From Bdellovibrio sp. ZAP7 (lineage in GTDB: Bacteria > Bdellovibrionota > UBA1018 > CAIMNF01): a stretch of DNA of 59,647 nt. The stretch lies in NCBI GenBank assembly GCA_945874535.1, contig CAMCGZ010000015.1:1-59647 (forward strand), read 5' to 3'. This document shows, piece by piece, positions 50,473-58,926 of the stretch. Below the pieces are notes generated by a model. It was given only the letters and a program-made list of their open reading frames with translations, searched no databases and had not been told where the DNA came from. How positions within the stretch are numbered: the stretch's first letter is position 1; every line of letters begins with the position of its first letter. Both the position numbers and the translations under genes were made by a program.

Positions 50473-50778
50473 TTATTTCTTTTCAGTCGGAGCGGCCGGT
50501 GCAGAGGCCGGTGCAGCTGGCGGAGTGTAGCCGTCGAGCACCGAGCGCTTCATCTTGGTGGGCAGCACGGTCAGGATCAGCGAGGTGCACATGAAAATTC
50601 CCGCCAGGGCGTAGGTGAGTTTCTGAAAAAAGTTCTGGCCTCCGGAGCTGCCGAACACGGTCTGGCTCGATCCGCCGAAGGTGGCGCTGATCTCGGCACC
50701 TTTGCCGGACTGAAGCAACACTGCCACAACCAGAAGGACCACAGTAAAGATATGTACGACCGTGATGAAGGTAATCAT
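50473..50778 (-). CDS. secG: Preprotein translocase subunit SecG
   Basis: 101 residues from ATG 50778 (ribosome-binding site GGAG). Two membrane helices (VVHIFTVVLLVVAVLLQSGKGAEIS and LTYALAGIFMCTSLILTVL) enclose the SecG signature LLQSGKGAEISATFGGSSQTVFGSSGG. Ala/Pro-rich tail (PPAAPASAPAAPTEKK). Last gene of the gap-pgk-tpiA-secG unit, 48 nt after tpiA. Confidence 0.94.
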   Translation of the reverse strand: MITFITVVHIFTVVLLVVAVLLQSGKGAEISATFGGSSQTVFGSSGGQNFFQKLTYALAGIFMCTSLILTVLPTKMKRSVLDGYTPPAAPASAPAAPTEKK

Positions 50779-50826
50779 AGTTCTCCGTAAGGTATCAAGA
50801 AACCCCAAGAATGCAAAGGCTTCACT

Positions 50827-51591
50827 CTAAATGAGGTTCCAAAGGGCGCCAAAACTGTCGGGTTTCAGGCTTGCCCCACCGACCAGGCCACCATCGATAT
50901 CCGGACAGGCCAGTAGCTCGGCAAAGTTGGCTGGCGTGACGCTGCCCCCGTAGAGAATTTGCACCGCGTCAGCTGTACTCTGCCCGAGGGTCCGGGTCAG
51001 GAGGGCACGGAGGCTCGCGTGGGTCTCTTGCGCTTGGGCCGGGGAGGCTGTGACTCCGGTCCCGATGGCCCAAACGGGCTCATAGGCCAGATGCAGTGTC
51101 TTTCCAAAAGCCTCTGCACAGGTTGGATCGGCCAGAGTGGACTCGAGCTGATGGGTCAACACCGAAATCGTCTGTCCGCTGTTCCGCTCCTCGAGAGTCT
51201 CACCGATGCAGAGCAGGACTTCGAAGCCCTGATGCAGGGCACTCAGGGTCTTTTTCAGGATCACAGCCGGTGTTTCGGCGAAGTACTGCCTGCGCTCCGA
51301 ATGTCCGAGGAGCACTTGTTGGATGCCAATCTCCTCCAGCATGGGTCCCGAGACTTCGCCAGTGAAGGCGCCTGATTTCTCGGCATGGAAGTTTTGGGCC
51401 CCGATCTCGATTTCTTGACCGTTCGCCTTCACCGCATCGAGTGCAGCCTGAAGGGTCAAGAAAGATGGATAAACCCTCATGGTCGCACCCGGTTTTTTCG
51501 AGAAGGGCAGGCCTTCAAAAAAGCCGCGTGCCGAAGCTGGGCCGTGGTTCATCTTCCAGTTTCCGGCCAACAGGATCCCGCGTGGCTTCAT
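50827..51591 (-). CDS. tpiA: Triosephosphate isomerase
   Basis: 254 residues. AGNWKMNHG (catalytic Lys), LLGHSERRQYF (His), LAYEPVWAIGTGVTA (catalytic Glu and loop 6) and ILYGGSVTPANFAEL (phosphate-binding loop) are intact. Interconverts DHAP and glyceraldehyde-3-phosphate. Start overlaps the pgk stop by 4 nt. Confidence 0.96.
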   Translation of the reverse strand: MKPRGILLAGNWKMNHGPASARGFFEGLPFSKKPGATMRVYPSFLTLQAALDAVKANGQEIEIGAQNFHAEKSGAFTGEVSGPMLEEIGIQQVLLGHSERRQYFAETPAVILKKTLSALHQGFEVLLCIGETLEERNSGQTISVLTHQLESTLADPTCAEAFGKTLHLAYEPVWAIGTGVTASPAQAQETHASLRALLTRTLGQSTADAVQILYGGSVTPANFAELLACPDIDGGLVGGASLKPDSFGALWNLI

Positions 51592-52754
51592 ACCAGGTCC
51601 GGTGAGGTCGGGCGGTAAGGAGCCCGGAGGATTTCAATTCCCGGAAGCGTTCCGGTTTCGAGGTATTCGAGCGCCGCTCCGCCACCGGTCGAGAGGTGGT
51701 CGAATTTTTCAGCGAGCCCCGCTTGAGTGACGGCAGACACCGTGTCGCCTCCGCCCACGACTTTCACGCAGGCTTGGTCGGCAAGTGCAACCGCCACTTC
51801 GCGGGTGCCGCGGTCATAAGGAGCTTTCTCGAACCAGCCGAGCGGGCCGTTCCAGAACACGGTCTTTGCTGTAGCCAGGAAACGGATGTATTCCTCGATG
51901 GTTCTCGGCCCGATATCGAAGCCGAGATTTGTATCGAGCGGAAGCAAAAAGGGAATGTGCTTTTTCTCGGCTTCGGCCAAGAGGTGCCTTGCAGCTTCGA
52001 CATCTTCGGGAGCGGGTTGCTTCCATTCAGCTGGAATGGTCTCGCCCCGTGCTTTCATGAAGGCATAGGCCATGGCTCCGCCGATCACGACACCGTTCAC
52101 ATGCTTCATCAGTGCCGAGATGGTCTTGATCTTGTCACTGACCTTGGCTCCACCCAGGATCAGGTGGAACGGAGCGGCCGGATTCCCGAGAATGCCGTCG
52201 AAGTACTTCACTTCTTTTTCAATCAAAAAGCCCATGCCCCGGTCGGGCATGATCGAGGGTAGCCGGTGGGTCGAAGCGTGTTCGCGGTGGGCGGTGCCAA
52301 AGGCGTCCGTCACATAAACATCGCAGAGACGGGCCAGTTTCTGGGCGAAGCCGAGATCGTTCTCTTCTTCTTCTTTGTGGAACCGGAGATTCTCCAGCAC
52401 CATCACGTCCCCGTTTTGAAGACCTGCGGCCTTGAGCTCCACCCCTTCACCGATGCAATCGTCCATCAGCGTCACTTCGGTTCCGAGCAATTCGGCCAGA
52501 CGATCGGCAGCTGGCAAGAGCGAAAAGTCGTCGTTCCGGAGTCCTTTAGGACGCCCCAGATGAGACGCGATGATCACCTTGGCTCCCTGTTCGCGCGCAA
52601 AGCGGATGGTGGGCAGTGCTTCGCGGATCCGGGTGTCATCTTCGACCTTGCGGATGCCTTCCGCGTCGGGCGCCGAAAGCGGCACATTGAAGTCGAGGCG
52701 GAGGAAGAGCTTTTTGCCCCGGAGGGGGAGTTCACGGATCGATTTCAGTCTCAT
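51588..52754 (-). CDS. pgk: Phosphoglycerate kinase
   Basis: 388 residues. LFLRLDFNVPLS, IASHLGRPKG, VLENLRFHKEEEEND and the C-terminal VVGGGDTVSAVTQAGLAEKFDHLSTGGGAALEYLE define PGK. Makes ATP from 1,3-bisphosphoglycerate. Three nt after gap and overlapping tpiA by 4 nt. Confidence 0.96.
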   Translation of the reverse strand: MRLKSIRELPLRGKKLFLRLDFNVPLSAPDAEGIRKVEDDTRIREALPTIRFAREQGAKVIIASHLGRPKGLRNDDFSLLPAADRLAELLGTEVTLMDDCIGEGVELKAAGLQNGDVMVLENLRFHKEEEENDLGFAQKLARLCDVYVTDAFGTAHREHASTHRLPSIMPDRGMGFLIEKEVKYFDGILGNPAAPFHLILGGAKVSDKIKTISALMKHVNGVVIGGAMAYAFMKARGETIPAEWKQPAPEDVEAARHLLAEAEKKHIPFLLPLDTNLGFDIGPRTIEEYIRFLATAKTVFWNGPLGWFEKAPYDRGTREVAVALADQACVKVVGGGDTVSAVTQAGLAEKFDHLSTGGGAALEYLETGTLPGIEILRAPYRPTSPDLV

Positions 52755-52757
52755 GGA

Positions 52758-53771
52758 TCAGATCCCTTTCGAAGCCATGTACTCGGTCACATCGAGCATC
52801 CGGTTCGAGAAGCCGGATTCGTTGTCGTACCAAGTGATGATCTTCACCAGGTTGCCTTCCATCACCATGGTCAGTTCGGAATCGATGATCGAGCTCCGGA
52901 CATCGCCGTTGTAATCGCTCGACACCAATGGCGCCTCGGAGAATCCGAGAACACCCTTGAGGGTGGTTTCGGATGCGGCCTTGAGTGCTGCATTGACTTC
53001 GTCTTTGGTGGTGGGTTTGTTCACAATCGCGGTGAAATCCACGACCGAGACATTCGGAGTCGGCACGCGGATCGAAAGACCATCGAGCTTGCCTTTCAGG
53101 TGTGGCAGCACGAGTCCCACTGCTTTTGCGGCGCCGGTCGAAGTCGGAATCATCGAAAGTGCGGCGGCACGGGCGCGGCGCAGATCCTTGTGGGGAAGAT
53201 CCAGAATGCGCTGGTCGTTGGTGTAACTGTGGACGGTCATCATGGTACCTTTGAGGATCCCGAAATGCTCGTCGAGTACCTTGGCGGCCGGAGCGAGGCA
53301 GTTGGTGGTGCAGGAGGCGTTCGAGACCACCGTGTGCTTTGAAGGGTCGTATGAGGTGTGATTCACTCCGTAACAAAGAGTGAGATCGGCATCTTTCGAT
53401 GGGGCGGAAATGAGAACCCGCTTCGCGCCACCCGCCATGTGTTTCATGGCTTTTTCTTTGTCGGTGAATGCGCCGGTGCACTCGTGCACCATGTCCACGC
53501 CTTCTTGTTTCCAGGGGAGCTGAGTCGGGTCACGGTCAGAAAACACGTGAACGCTTTGCCCGTTGATGATCAGGCCCTTGCCTTCGACACGCACGTCGGC
53601 ATCCCAGGTGCCATGAACTGAATCGTACTTCAGCAAATGGGCGAGAGTTTGGAGATCGCCTGTATCATTCACAGCAGCTACCCGGATGCCGGGGCGCGAG
53701 AAGGCAAGGCGAAGCACTTTGCGACCGATGCGGCCGCATCCATTGATTCCGATCACAGTTGGTTTTGACAT
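52758..53771 (-). CDS. gap: Glyceraldehyde-3-phosphate dehydrogenase
   Basis: 337 residues from ATG 53771 (start by homology: TVIGINGCGRIGRKVLRLAF). Catalytic SNASCTTNCLAPAAKVL (nucleophile Cys) and YTNDQRILDLPHKDLRRARAAALSMIPTSTGAAKAV are standard. The N-terminal Rossmann domain contains the usual Asp after beta2 (VAAVNDTGD), indicating NAD use. No clear ribosome-binding site is visible before the ATG. Leads the glycolytic operon; divergent from the outer-membrane protein gene. Confidence 0.96.
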   Translation of the reverse strand: MSKPTVIGINGCGRIGRKVLRLAFSRPGIRVAAVNDTGDLQTLAHLLKYDSVHGTWDADVRVEGKGLIINGQSVHVFSDRDPTQLPWKQEGVDMVHECTGAFTDKEKAMKHMAGGAKRVLISAPSKDADLTLCYGVNHTSYDPSKHTVVSNASCTTNCLAPAAKVLDEHFGILKGTMMTVHSYTNDQRILDLPHKDLRRARAAALSMIPTSTGAAKAVGLVLPHLKGKLDGLSIRVPTPNVSVVDFTAIVNKPTTKDEVNAALKAASETTLKGVLGFSEAPLVSSDYNGDVRSSIIDSELTMVMEGNLVKIITWYDNESGFSNRMLDVTEYMASKGI

Positions 53772-53844
53772 GGGGGCGAGTGTACTCTGCAGCATGGCAT
53801 TGGGGCAATGCGTCACGCCGTCAATTTAATCTCATAGCCTTGCA

Positions 53845-53863
53845 ATAGAACCGGTTCTATAAT
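53845..53863 (+). promoter_or_regulatory. 16-bp palindrome fused to a perfect -10 box
   Basis: ATAGAACCGGTTCTAT (53845-53860) is a perfect palindrome whose right end forms TATAAT (53858-53863). The gene's ATG is at 53870, 7 nt on, where transcription from this -10 would begin, so the mRNA may be leaderless. No consensus -35 lies 17 nt upstream, which suggests a factor binding the palindrome. Confidence 0.55.
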
Positions 53864-53869
53864 GATGAA

Positions 53870-54388
53870 ATGATGAAAAAATCCTTCTTGTTGGCAGGTC
53901 TGATCGCTCTGGTTTCTTTGGTGACTGTCGGGTCCGAGGCCCAAGCCAGTTCCCGTTCGGTCAAGCGTCTGGGGCTCTCTGTCGGGATTCTGACCGAGCC
54001 GGTTCCATCTTTGATCGGTTATAATCTTTCTTACAACCTGTCGAATCGCCTCAGGCTGACCCTCGGTTACGGAAGTGTTTCGGCCAATGACCCGAACTTC
54101 ACCGTGGATGTGCAGACTTACGGGATTGATGGGAAGTTTTTTGTGACCAACTCCAATGTGGCTCCGTTTATCGGATTCGGCGCCTCCCGTGTGATCGGTA
54201 GTGTGAGCGGTTCCGGTTCGGTGGGTGGGCTCTCCCTGACGACCGGAGGTACGTTTTACGGACCTTCCATCGGGTTCGATTGGCAGGCTAACCTCGGGTT
54301 TAACTTCGGTATCGAGTATAAGTACCTGATGGGACAAGGAATTGAGTCCACCGGTCTGCCTGGAGTCTACTTCGGCTGGTACTTCTAA
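53870..54388 (+). CDS. Outer-membrane beta-barrel-like protein
   Basis: 172 residues from ATG 53870 (ATG 53873 also possible); signal peptide ends at EAQAS. The mature part alternates barrel-like strands (KRLGLSVGILTEPVPSLIGYNLSYNLSNRLRLTLGYGSV, VAPFIGFGASRVIG, TFYGPSIGFDWQANLGFNFGIEYKYLMG) and ends with aromatic GVYFGWYF, the usual terminus for BAM insertion. Similar in type to small OmpW-like barrels; no family assigned. Terminated by the hairpin at 54418. Confidence 0.8.
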   Translation: MMKKSFLLAGLIALVSLVTVGSEAQASSRSVKRLGLSVGILTEPVPSLIGYNLSYNLSNRLRLTLGYGSVSANDPNFTVDVQTYGIDGKFFVTNSNVAPFIGFGASRVIGSVSGSGSVGGLSLTTGGTFYGPSIGFDWQANLGFNFGIEYKYLMGQGIESTGLPGVYFGWYF

Positions 54389-54417
54389 GGCCTTCAGCTG
54401 ATCGATATTTTCAATCG

Positions 54418-54444
54418 GGAGATCAATGGGATCTCCTTTCTTTC
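54418..54444 (+). terminator. Intrinsic terminator
   Basis: GGAGATC (54418-54424) pairs with GATCTCC (54430-54436) over 7 bp, followed by TTTCTTTC. Lies between the barrel gene and the peroxidase gene. Confidence 0.65.
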
Positions 54445-54471
54445 GGTAAGCGCTGGAGAGATACTATCACT

Positions 54472-55494
54472 ATGAAAAATTTGACTCCTGTTGTGTTGGC
54501 ATTTTTGATTCCTGTCGCAGCTTCTGCCTTTGAGGCGCTACCTAAAAAGGTTCCGGTTCCGGCGGCCAACCCTATCACTCCGGCCAAAGTGGAGCTCGGA
54601 AAGCAGTTGTACTTCGACGGTCGACTTTCCAAAGACGGGACCGTCTCCTGTAATTCGTGCCACAATGTGATGGCCGGTGGGGATGATAACCGCCCGAACT
54701 CGGTCGGAATCAAGGGTCAACATGGCGGGCGTTCGGCGCCGACGGTCTGGAACTCTGCTTTCTTGTCGGTTCAGTTCTGGGACGGCCGTGCCAAGAGCTT
54801 GGAAGATCAAGCCAAAGGGCCACTCACCAATTCGATCGAGATGGGCATGGAAAGCCACGATGCGGTGATTGCCCGGATCAAGTCGATTCCCGGCTATGTG
54901 GAAGGCTTCAAAAAAGCATTCCCCGGAAGCAAGGAGATCAACATCGATCAAGTGGCCATGGCGATCGCCACCTACGAGCGGACGCTCACGACCCCCGATT
55001 CGCCCTTTGATCTGTACATGAAAGGGAACAAGAAAGCCCTTTCAGCCGCTGCAGTTCGTGGCATGGGCCTCGTCCAGTCTGTGGGTTGCACCTCTTGCCA
55101 TTCGGGTCCGATTTTCGCCGGTCCGCTGCTGCCTGAGGGCACGGGCTTTTACCAGAAATTCCCGACTTTCCCGGGATCCTCCTACGATTCCAAGTATGAC
55201 CTGACGGCCGATGAAGGTCGTTCGGCTGTGACTAAAAACGCGTCCGATAAACATTTCTTCCGGGTACCGACTTGGAGAAACGTGGCATTGACTGCTCCCT
55301 ACATGCACAACGGCAAAGTCCCGAACCTGCCTGAGGCGGTACGGGTGATGGCCAAGACCCAGCTCAACAAAGAGTTGAAGGAAGAGGAAGTTTCGGACAT
55401 CGTGGCCTTCTTGAATTCACTGACCGGCAAGTTCACGGAGCAGAAGATGCCCCGTCTGCCGGCTACCGATGGAGTCACTCTGGTTTCTGAGTGA
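54472..55494 (+). CDS. Diheme cytochrome c peroxidase (CcpA/MauG-like)
   Basis: 340 residues, signal peptide ending ASAF. Two heme c sites: VSCNSCHNVMAGGDDN near residue 62 and VGCTSCHSGPIF near residue 205. LGKQLYFDGRLSKDGTVSCNSCH, APTVWNSAFLSVQFWDGRA and FRVPTWRNVALTAPYMHNGKV (possible axial Met) are the standard blocks. Reduces H2O2 in the periplasm with electrons from a cytochrome or cupredoxin. The 3' end overlaps the convergent MMPL gene by 20 nt. Confidence 0.94.
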   Translation: MKNLTPVVLAFLIPVAASAFEALPKKVPVPAANPITPAKVELGKQLYFDGRLSKDGTVSCNSCHNVMAGGDDNRPNSVGIKGQHGGRSAPTVWNSAFLSVQFWDGRAKSLEDQAKGPLTNSIEMGMESHDAVIARIKSIPGYVEGFKKAFPGSKEINIDQVAMAIATYERTLTTPDSPFDLYMKGNKKALSAAAVRGMGLVQSVGCTSCHSGPIFAGPLLPEGTGFYQKFPTFPGSSYDSKYDLTADEGRSAVTKNASDKHFFRVPTWRNVALTAPYMHNGKVPNLPEAVRVMAKTQLNKELKEEEVSDIVAFLNSLTGKFTEQKMPRLPATDGVTLVSE

Positions 55495-57916
55495 CGGGTT
55501 GAAGGACCGAGATCAAGGCCGGAAGTGCCACTACAGCTGCGAAGACACAGGTAAACTCGCCTAAAACGGCGAGTTTACCAAAGCTGACGAAGGCCTGGTT
55601 GCTGGCTATCAAAAGCGAGCCGTATCCGGTGACGGTGGTGAAGCTGGCCAACATCACTGCACTTCCTGTGTGCTTCAGCACCGGCAGGATGCCTTTGCTT
55701 TTCTCCAGACGATAACGTTGGAATATGTTCACTCCGTAGTCGACGCCGATCCCGAAGGTGATGGGAAGGGCGATGAAATTCAGGAAGTTGATTTTCTCTT
55801 TGAAGATCAGGATGTATCCGAACATGAGGAGTACCCCGAGGAGCAAGGCAAAGGAACACTGGGCCACGGTCGGGATATCCCGGAAGAGAATGACGATCAG
55901 GAGGAAAACCGCCAGAAATGCGAACACTGTCGCGGCTGGGCCGTCTTTCACAATCGATTCGAACAGATCGGAGGTGACCGGAAGGGTTCCGGCCACGGCG
56001 GTTCCGGGGGCCACCTTGTCAGCCGCATCTCGAACGGACTTCACAAAGTGGATCAGGTTTTCACTCCTTGCGAGTTCCGGGCTGAGCGAGGGCTCGATCA
56101 TGACAATTTTTCCGATGGTGCCGTCCCGCTCGAGGAATTTGTTTCGAACAAGAGGGGGAAGGTCGGAAAGTCCGAAGGGTTGGAAGGACTGGGGCGAAAG
56201 GAGCTCGCGGGTCATTCTCTTTTCTTGAGGAGAGAGTTTCTCGATCAACTGACGGGGCAGGAGTTGATCGATTTCTTTCAGGATCCGGATTTTCTCGGAT
56301 TGGTCTTCAGCGATGAAATCATCGAGCGTACTGACATTGACAATGAAACTCTTGTCACCCTCGGCGGCTTTTGTTTTCCGGACTTCGTCGGCGATTTTTT
56401 TCACGTCCGACTTCTCTTTGGGAAGGATCACCACGGGCAGAAGGTACCGCTGGAAAATGTCATCCACCACGGCACTCCAGTAGATGGATCCGTTGACGGC
56501 ACTGTGCTTGTTCCGTAGTTTTTTCATGTCGGTCTCGATCAGCTCGGGGCCGATCCGGACCAGACTCAAGAGCGAGATGAGGGTCAGTGCAGCGGTGACG
56601 CCCAGGATGGCCTTCGGGTACCGCTGGATGCCTCGAGTGATCCATCCCGAAATGACCGGATCGGATTTCTTTACGGGCTTCCTGAAGAATCCGGCACGGT
56701 AGAGCAGGATCATGAAGGAGGGCATGAAGGTGTAGGAAGCGAGCCAACAGAGGGCCATGCCTGTGAAACCGATGACCCCGAATTGCCTGAAACCCCTGAA
56801 ACTGGTCAGCATCAGGGATCCGTAGGCCAGACCTGCAGCCAGGGCAGCCACCCCGGTCGCGGACAGTGTCTTTTGAACCGCAATGTAAAGACAACGGGGA
56901 GTTTCTTTGCGTTTCCGGCGCTCTTCCATGAAGCGGGCCAGGAGGATGATCCCGAAGTTGATCCCGTTACCGATCACAATGCTGGCCATGAAGGCCGAGT
57001 TCGCATTCAAGTAGCCGACCTGGAAGAATCCGACCCCGAAGGTCCAGAAAGTTCCGATAAACAGAGAGATCAGGAGGGCCAGGGTACCCATGAGGGACTT
57101 GAAGTAAATCAGCATGGCTGCAGACACGAGGATGCAAACCAGGACAGTCGACAACAACAGGTCTTCGATCAGGGCTTCGTGCTCGTCAATCAGGTCTTGA
57201 ACCCCGCCTCCGAAGTGGATCTCGATATCCGATGCATAATTCTTGGGTCCGAGTTTTGCGATCAACGAGTCGGTGGCTTCTCTCAGTTTTTTGGAGGCGG
57301 TGATCCCCGATGCATTCGCAGGAAGGTTTGCGAGTAAGACCCGCTTCTTCTGATCCGGGGAGGCGTAGTAGCCGTCAGGAAAGCGCGAATACGATGAGGT
57401 TTTTGATTCATACTTGCGCTTCAGTGCGACAAAGTCGAGCTCCGGTTCCCGGATGTTCCGGTTCTCGACGATAGTGAGAGGGTTGTACAGGTTCACCTCG
57501 TAGTCGATTTTCTCGCGGATGTAGTTCCTGATAGAAAGAAGGTCGCCACGGTCGATAAAGAGCGATCTTCTGCCTTCAAAGAACGCGAGTTCCTTGTCGA
57601 TCCGGTATTCCACACCGGCGATCGTCTCTTCCGGAAGACCCGAAAGTTCCTTGGCCAGGTCATCGACGAAGCGTCGTGAGGCCTGGGTGTTTTCAGACAG
57701 CACCAGCACGGCCAGATTGTTGGTGGTCAACAGACGGGTCCGGACTTCGTTCAGGTCCAACACGCTCCTCGCTTTGGCAGGGAGGAGTTCTTCCAGGTCG
57801 GTACGGAGATTCGAGAAGAGGTGGACCGAAAAATACCCACCGACCACTCCGAGGATGCTGCAAAGTGTGACCACCAGCCAGGCTTTTTTGATGAGGAAAC
57901 GGATGATGCTGTTCAT
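55475..57916 (-). CDS. RND/MMPL-family exporter
   Basis: 813 residues with two similar halves. Each has one leading helix, a periplasmic loop of about 200 residues and five further helices. SSD-like membrane blocks are seen in ALLISLFIGTFWTFGVGFFQVGYLNANSAFMASIVIGNGINFGIILLARFMEERR and FALLLGVLLMFGYILIFKEKINFLNFIALPITFGIGVDYGVNIFQRY, the latter with GVDYG as in HAE3/MMPL proton-driven transporters. Such proteins move lipids or hopanoids across the envelope. The start overlaps the upstream SRPBCC-like gene by 4 nt. No periplasmic adaptor is adjacent. Confidence 0.9.
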   Translation of the reverse strand: MNSIIRFLIKKAWLVVTLCSILGVVGGYFSVHLFSNLRTDLEELLPAKARSVLDLNEVRTRLLTTNNLAVLVLSENTQASRRFVDDLAKELSGLPEETIAGVEYRIDKELAFFEGRRSLFIDRGDLLSIRNYIREKIDYEVNLYNPLTIVENRNIREPELDFVALKRKYESKTSSYSRFPDGYYASPDQKKRVLLANLPANASGITASKKLREATDSLIAKLGPKNYASDIEIHFGGGVQDLIDEHEALIEDLLLSTVLVCILVSAAMLIYFKSLMGTLALLISLFIGTFWTFGVGFFQVGYLNANSAFMASIVIGNGINFGIILLARFMEERRKRKETPRCLYIAVQKTLSATGVAALAAGLAYGSLMLTSFRGFRQFGVIGFTGMALCWLASYTFMPSFMILLYRAGFFRKPVKKSDPVISGWITRGIQRYPKAILGVTAALTLISLLSLVRIGPELIETDMKKLRNKHSAVNGSIYWSAVVDDIFQRYLLPVVILPKEKSDVKKIADEVRKTKAAEGDKSFIVNVSTLDDFIAEDQSEKIRILKEIDQLLPRQLIEKLSPQEKRMTRELLSPQSFQPFGLSDLPPLVRNKFLERDGTIGKIVMIEPSLSPELARSENLIHFVKSVRDAADKVAPGTAVAGTLPVTSDLFESIVKDGPAATVFAFLAVFLLIVILFRDIPTVAQCSFALLLGVLLMFGYILIFKEKINFLNFIALPITFGIGVDYGVNIFQRYRLEKSKGILPVLKHTGSAVMLASFTTVTGYGSLLIASNQAFVSFGKLAVLGEFTCVFAAVVALPALISVLQPVTQKPE

Positions 57917-58539
57917 GGGCGAAGGGTTCTCAGGGTTCCGAGCAAGCCGTCGGCCACCTCGTCCGGATCCCTTTGATCCGCGTCGATTTGTTCATAAAGG
58001 AACACACCCGTGGTGGTGGGGTTCAGGCTTTTAAGCAGGATGTTCCCGCAAAAATGCCTGATGTGCGAGGTGCCCCGGGTCTTTTGATAAGAGATCAGGA
58101 TTTCCTTCGGCGATTCGACAGTTCCCTCAAGCAGTGTGTGAGCCCATTCCTCTTCCCACTCAAGAGTGATGAAGAACACCGGCTTGACCCGGATCGCGAC
58201 GCGGGTCCGCGTGAGCGCCCCGTTGAGCGGAAGGGCTTCTGTTGAGATGGTGGTGGTTTTTGGGTTCCGGGTGGTCATTTGATCGAGAAGTTTGAGGTTC
58301 ACCTTTTCGATCGGGAGTTTCACCACGCCCGCCACCTGACCCCAGTCGAGCCCGGTCTTCGAATCGGTCCCGAGCTCCCGCGACTCCCTTCCCGTGTCCG
58401 GATAAGAAAAGGGGGCCGGTGCCAGCATCCGGGTGCTATTTTTCGAGAAATCAAAACAGAGCGGTCGCTCGGTGGCTAGGGCCACAGAAGATATAACCCC
58501 TAGCCAGAATGGAATGAGGGCGATTCGGAGCATCACCAT
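57913..58539 (-). CDS. Secreted SRPBCC-like (START-fold) protein
   Basis: 208 residues from ATG 58539 (ATG 58533 and a GTG at 58557 are alternatives). Signal peptide ends near VALA. DWGQVAGVVKLPIEKVNLKLLDQMTTRNPKT... followed by HIRHFCGNILLKSLNPTTTGVFLYEQIDADQRDPDEVADGLLGTLRTL has the strand-strand-long-helix end typical of START/SRPBCC folds that bind lipids; this is inferred from pattern only. It overlaps the MMPL exporter gene by 4 nt, so it may hand a hydrophobic substrate to it. Confidence 0.7.
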   Translation of the reverse strand: MVMLRIALIPFWLGVISSVALATERPLCFDFSKNSTRMLAPAPFSYPDTGRESRELGTDSKTGLDWGQVAGVVKLPIEKVNLKLLDQMTTRNPKTTTISTEALPLNGALTRTRVAIRVKPVFFITLEWEEEWAHTLLEGTVESPKEILISYQKTRGTSHIRHFCGNILLKSLNPTTTGVFLYEQIDADQRDPDEVADGLLGTLRTLRP

Positions 58540-58572
58540 GGAAGGAGGGGTTACCACTTCCAGTGGATGAAA

Positions 58573-58926
58573 TCATGTTTTTCTGTCTGAACCGGCTTTA
58601 GCGGCCTGCGTCAATCTGGCTTCGAGCTGGATCCAGAGGATCCGGGAGTAGCGGAACAGGAAAGGTTGCATCAGGAGCGTTTGGCCGATGCATAGAGCGA
58701 TCGCCCAGGCAGCTTCGAGGTCGAACCGGAAAATGGCGAGGAGAAGCACAGGTAGGGCCAGGAACACCCCTAAGAAATAAGACGCGATCATCGCTCCCAC
58801 AAAGTAACCGGACTCCTTCTCAAAGACGGATTCACATTGCGGACATCTGGAATTCATCCGAACCAGATCCCGGAAGATCTTTCCCTTCTGGCAAGCGGGG
58901 CAGAGGTTCGACCAAAGTGCGAGCAT
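58573..58926 (-). CDS. DUF983 family membrane protein
   Basis: 117 residues from ATG 58926, which overlaps the stop of the PLP-enzyme gene by 1 nt (TGATG). Zinc-ribbon-like pairs LCPACQKGKIF and SRCPQCESVFEKESGYFVGAM, then two membrane segments (MIASYFLGVFLALPVLLLAIF, WAIALCIGQTLLMQPFLF) with the DUF983 signature. Function unknown. Lies between the sulfur enzyme and the exporter unit. Confidence 0.88.
   Translation of the reverse strand: MLALWSNLCPACQKGKIFRDLVRMNSRCPQCESVFEKESGYFVGAMIASYFLGVFLALPVLLLAIFRFDLEAAWAIALCIGQTLLMQPFLFRYSRILWIQLEARLTQAAKAGSDRKT

Noticed and set aside
52266-53342. Long plus-strand frame across pgk and gap (358 codons)
   Set aside because: Spans two conserved minus-strand genes and resembles no protein.
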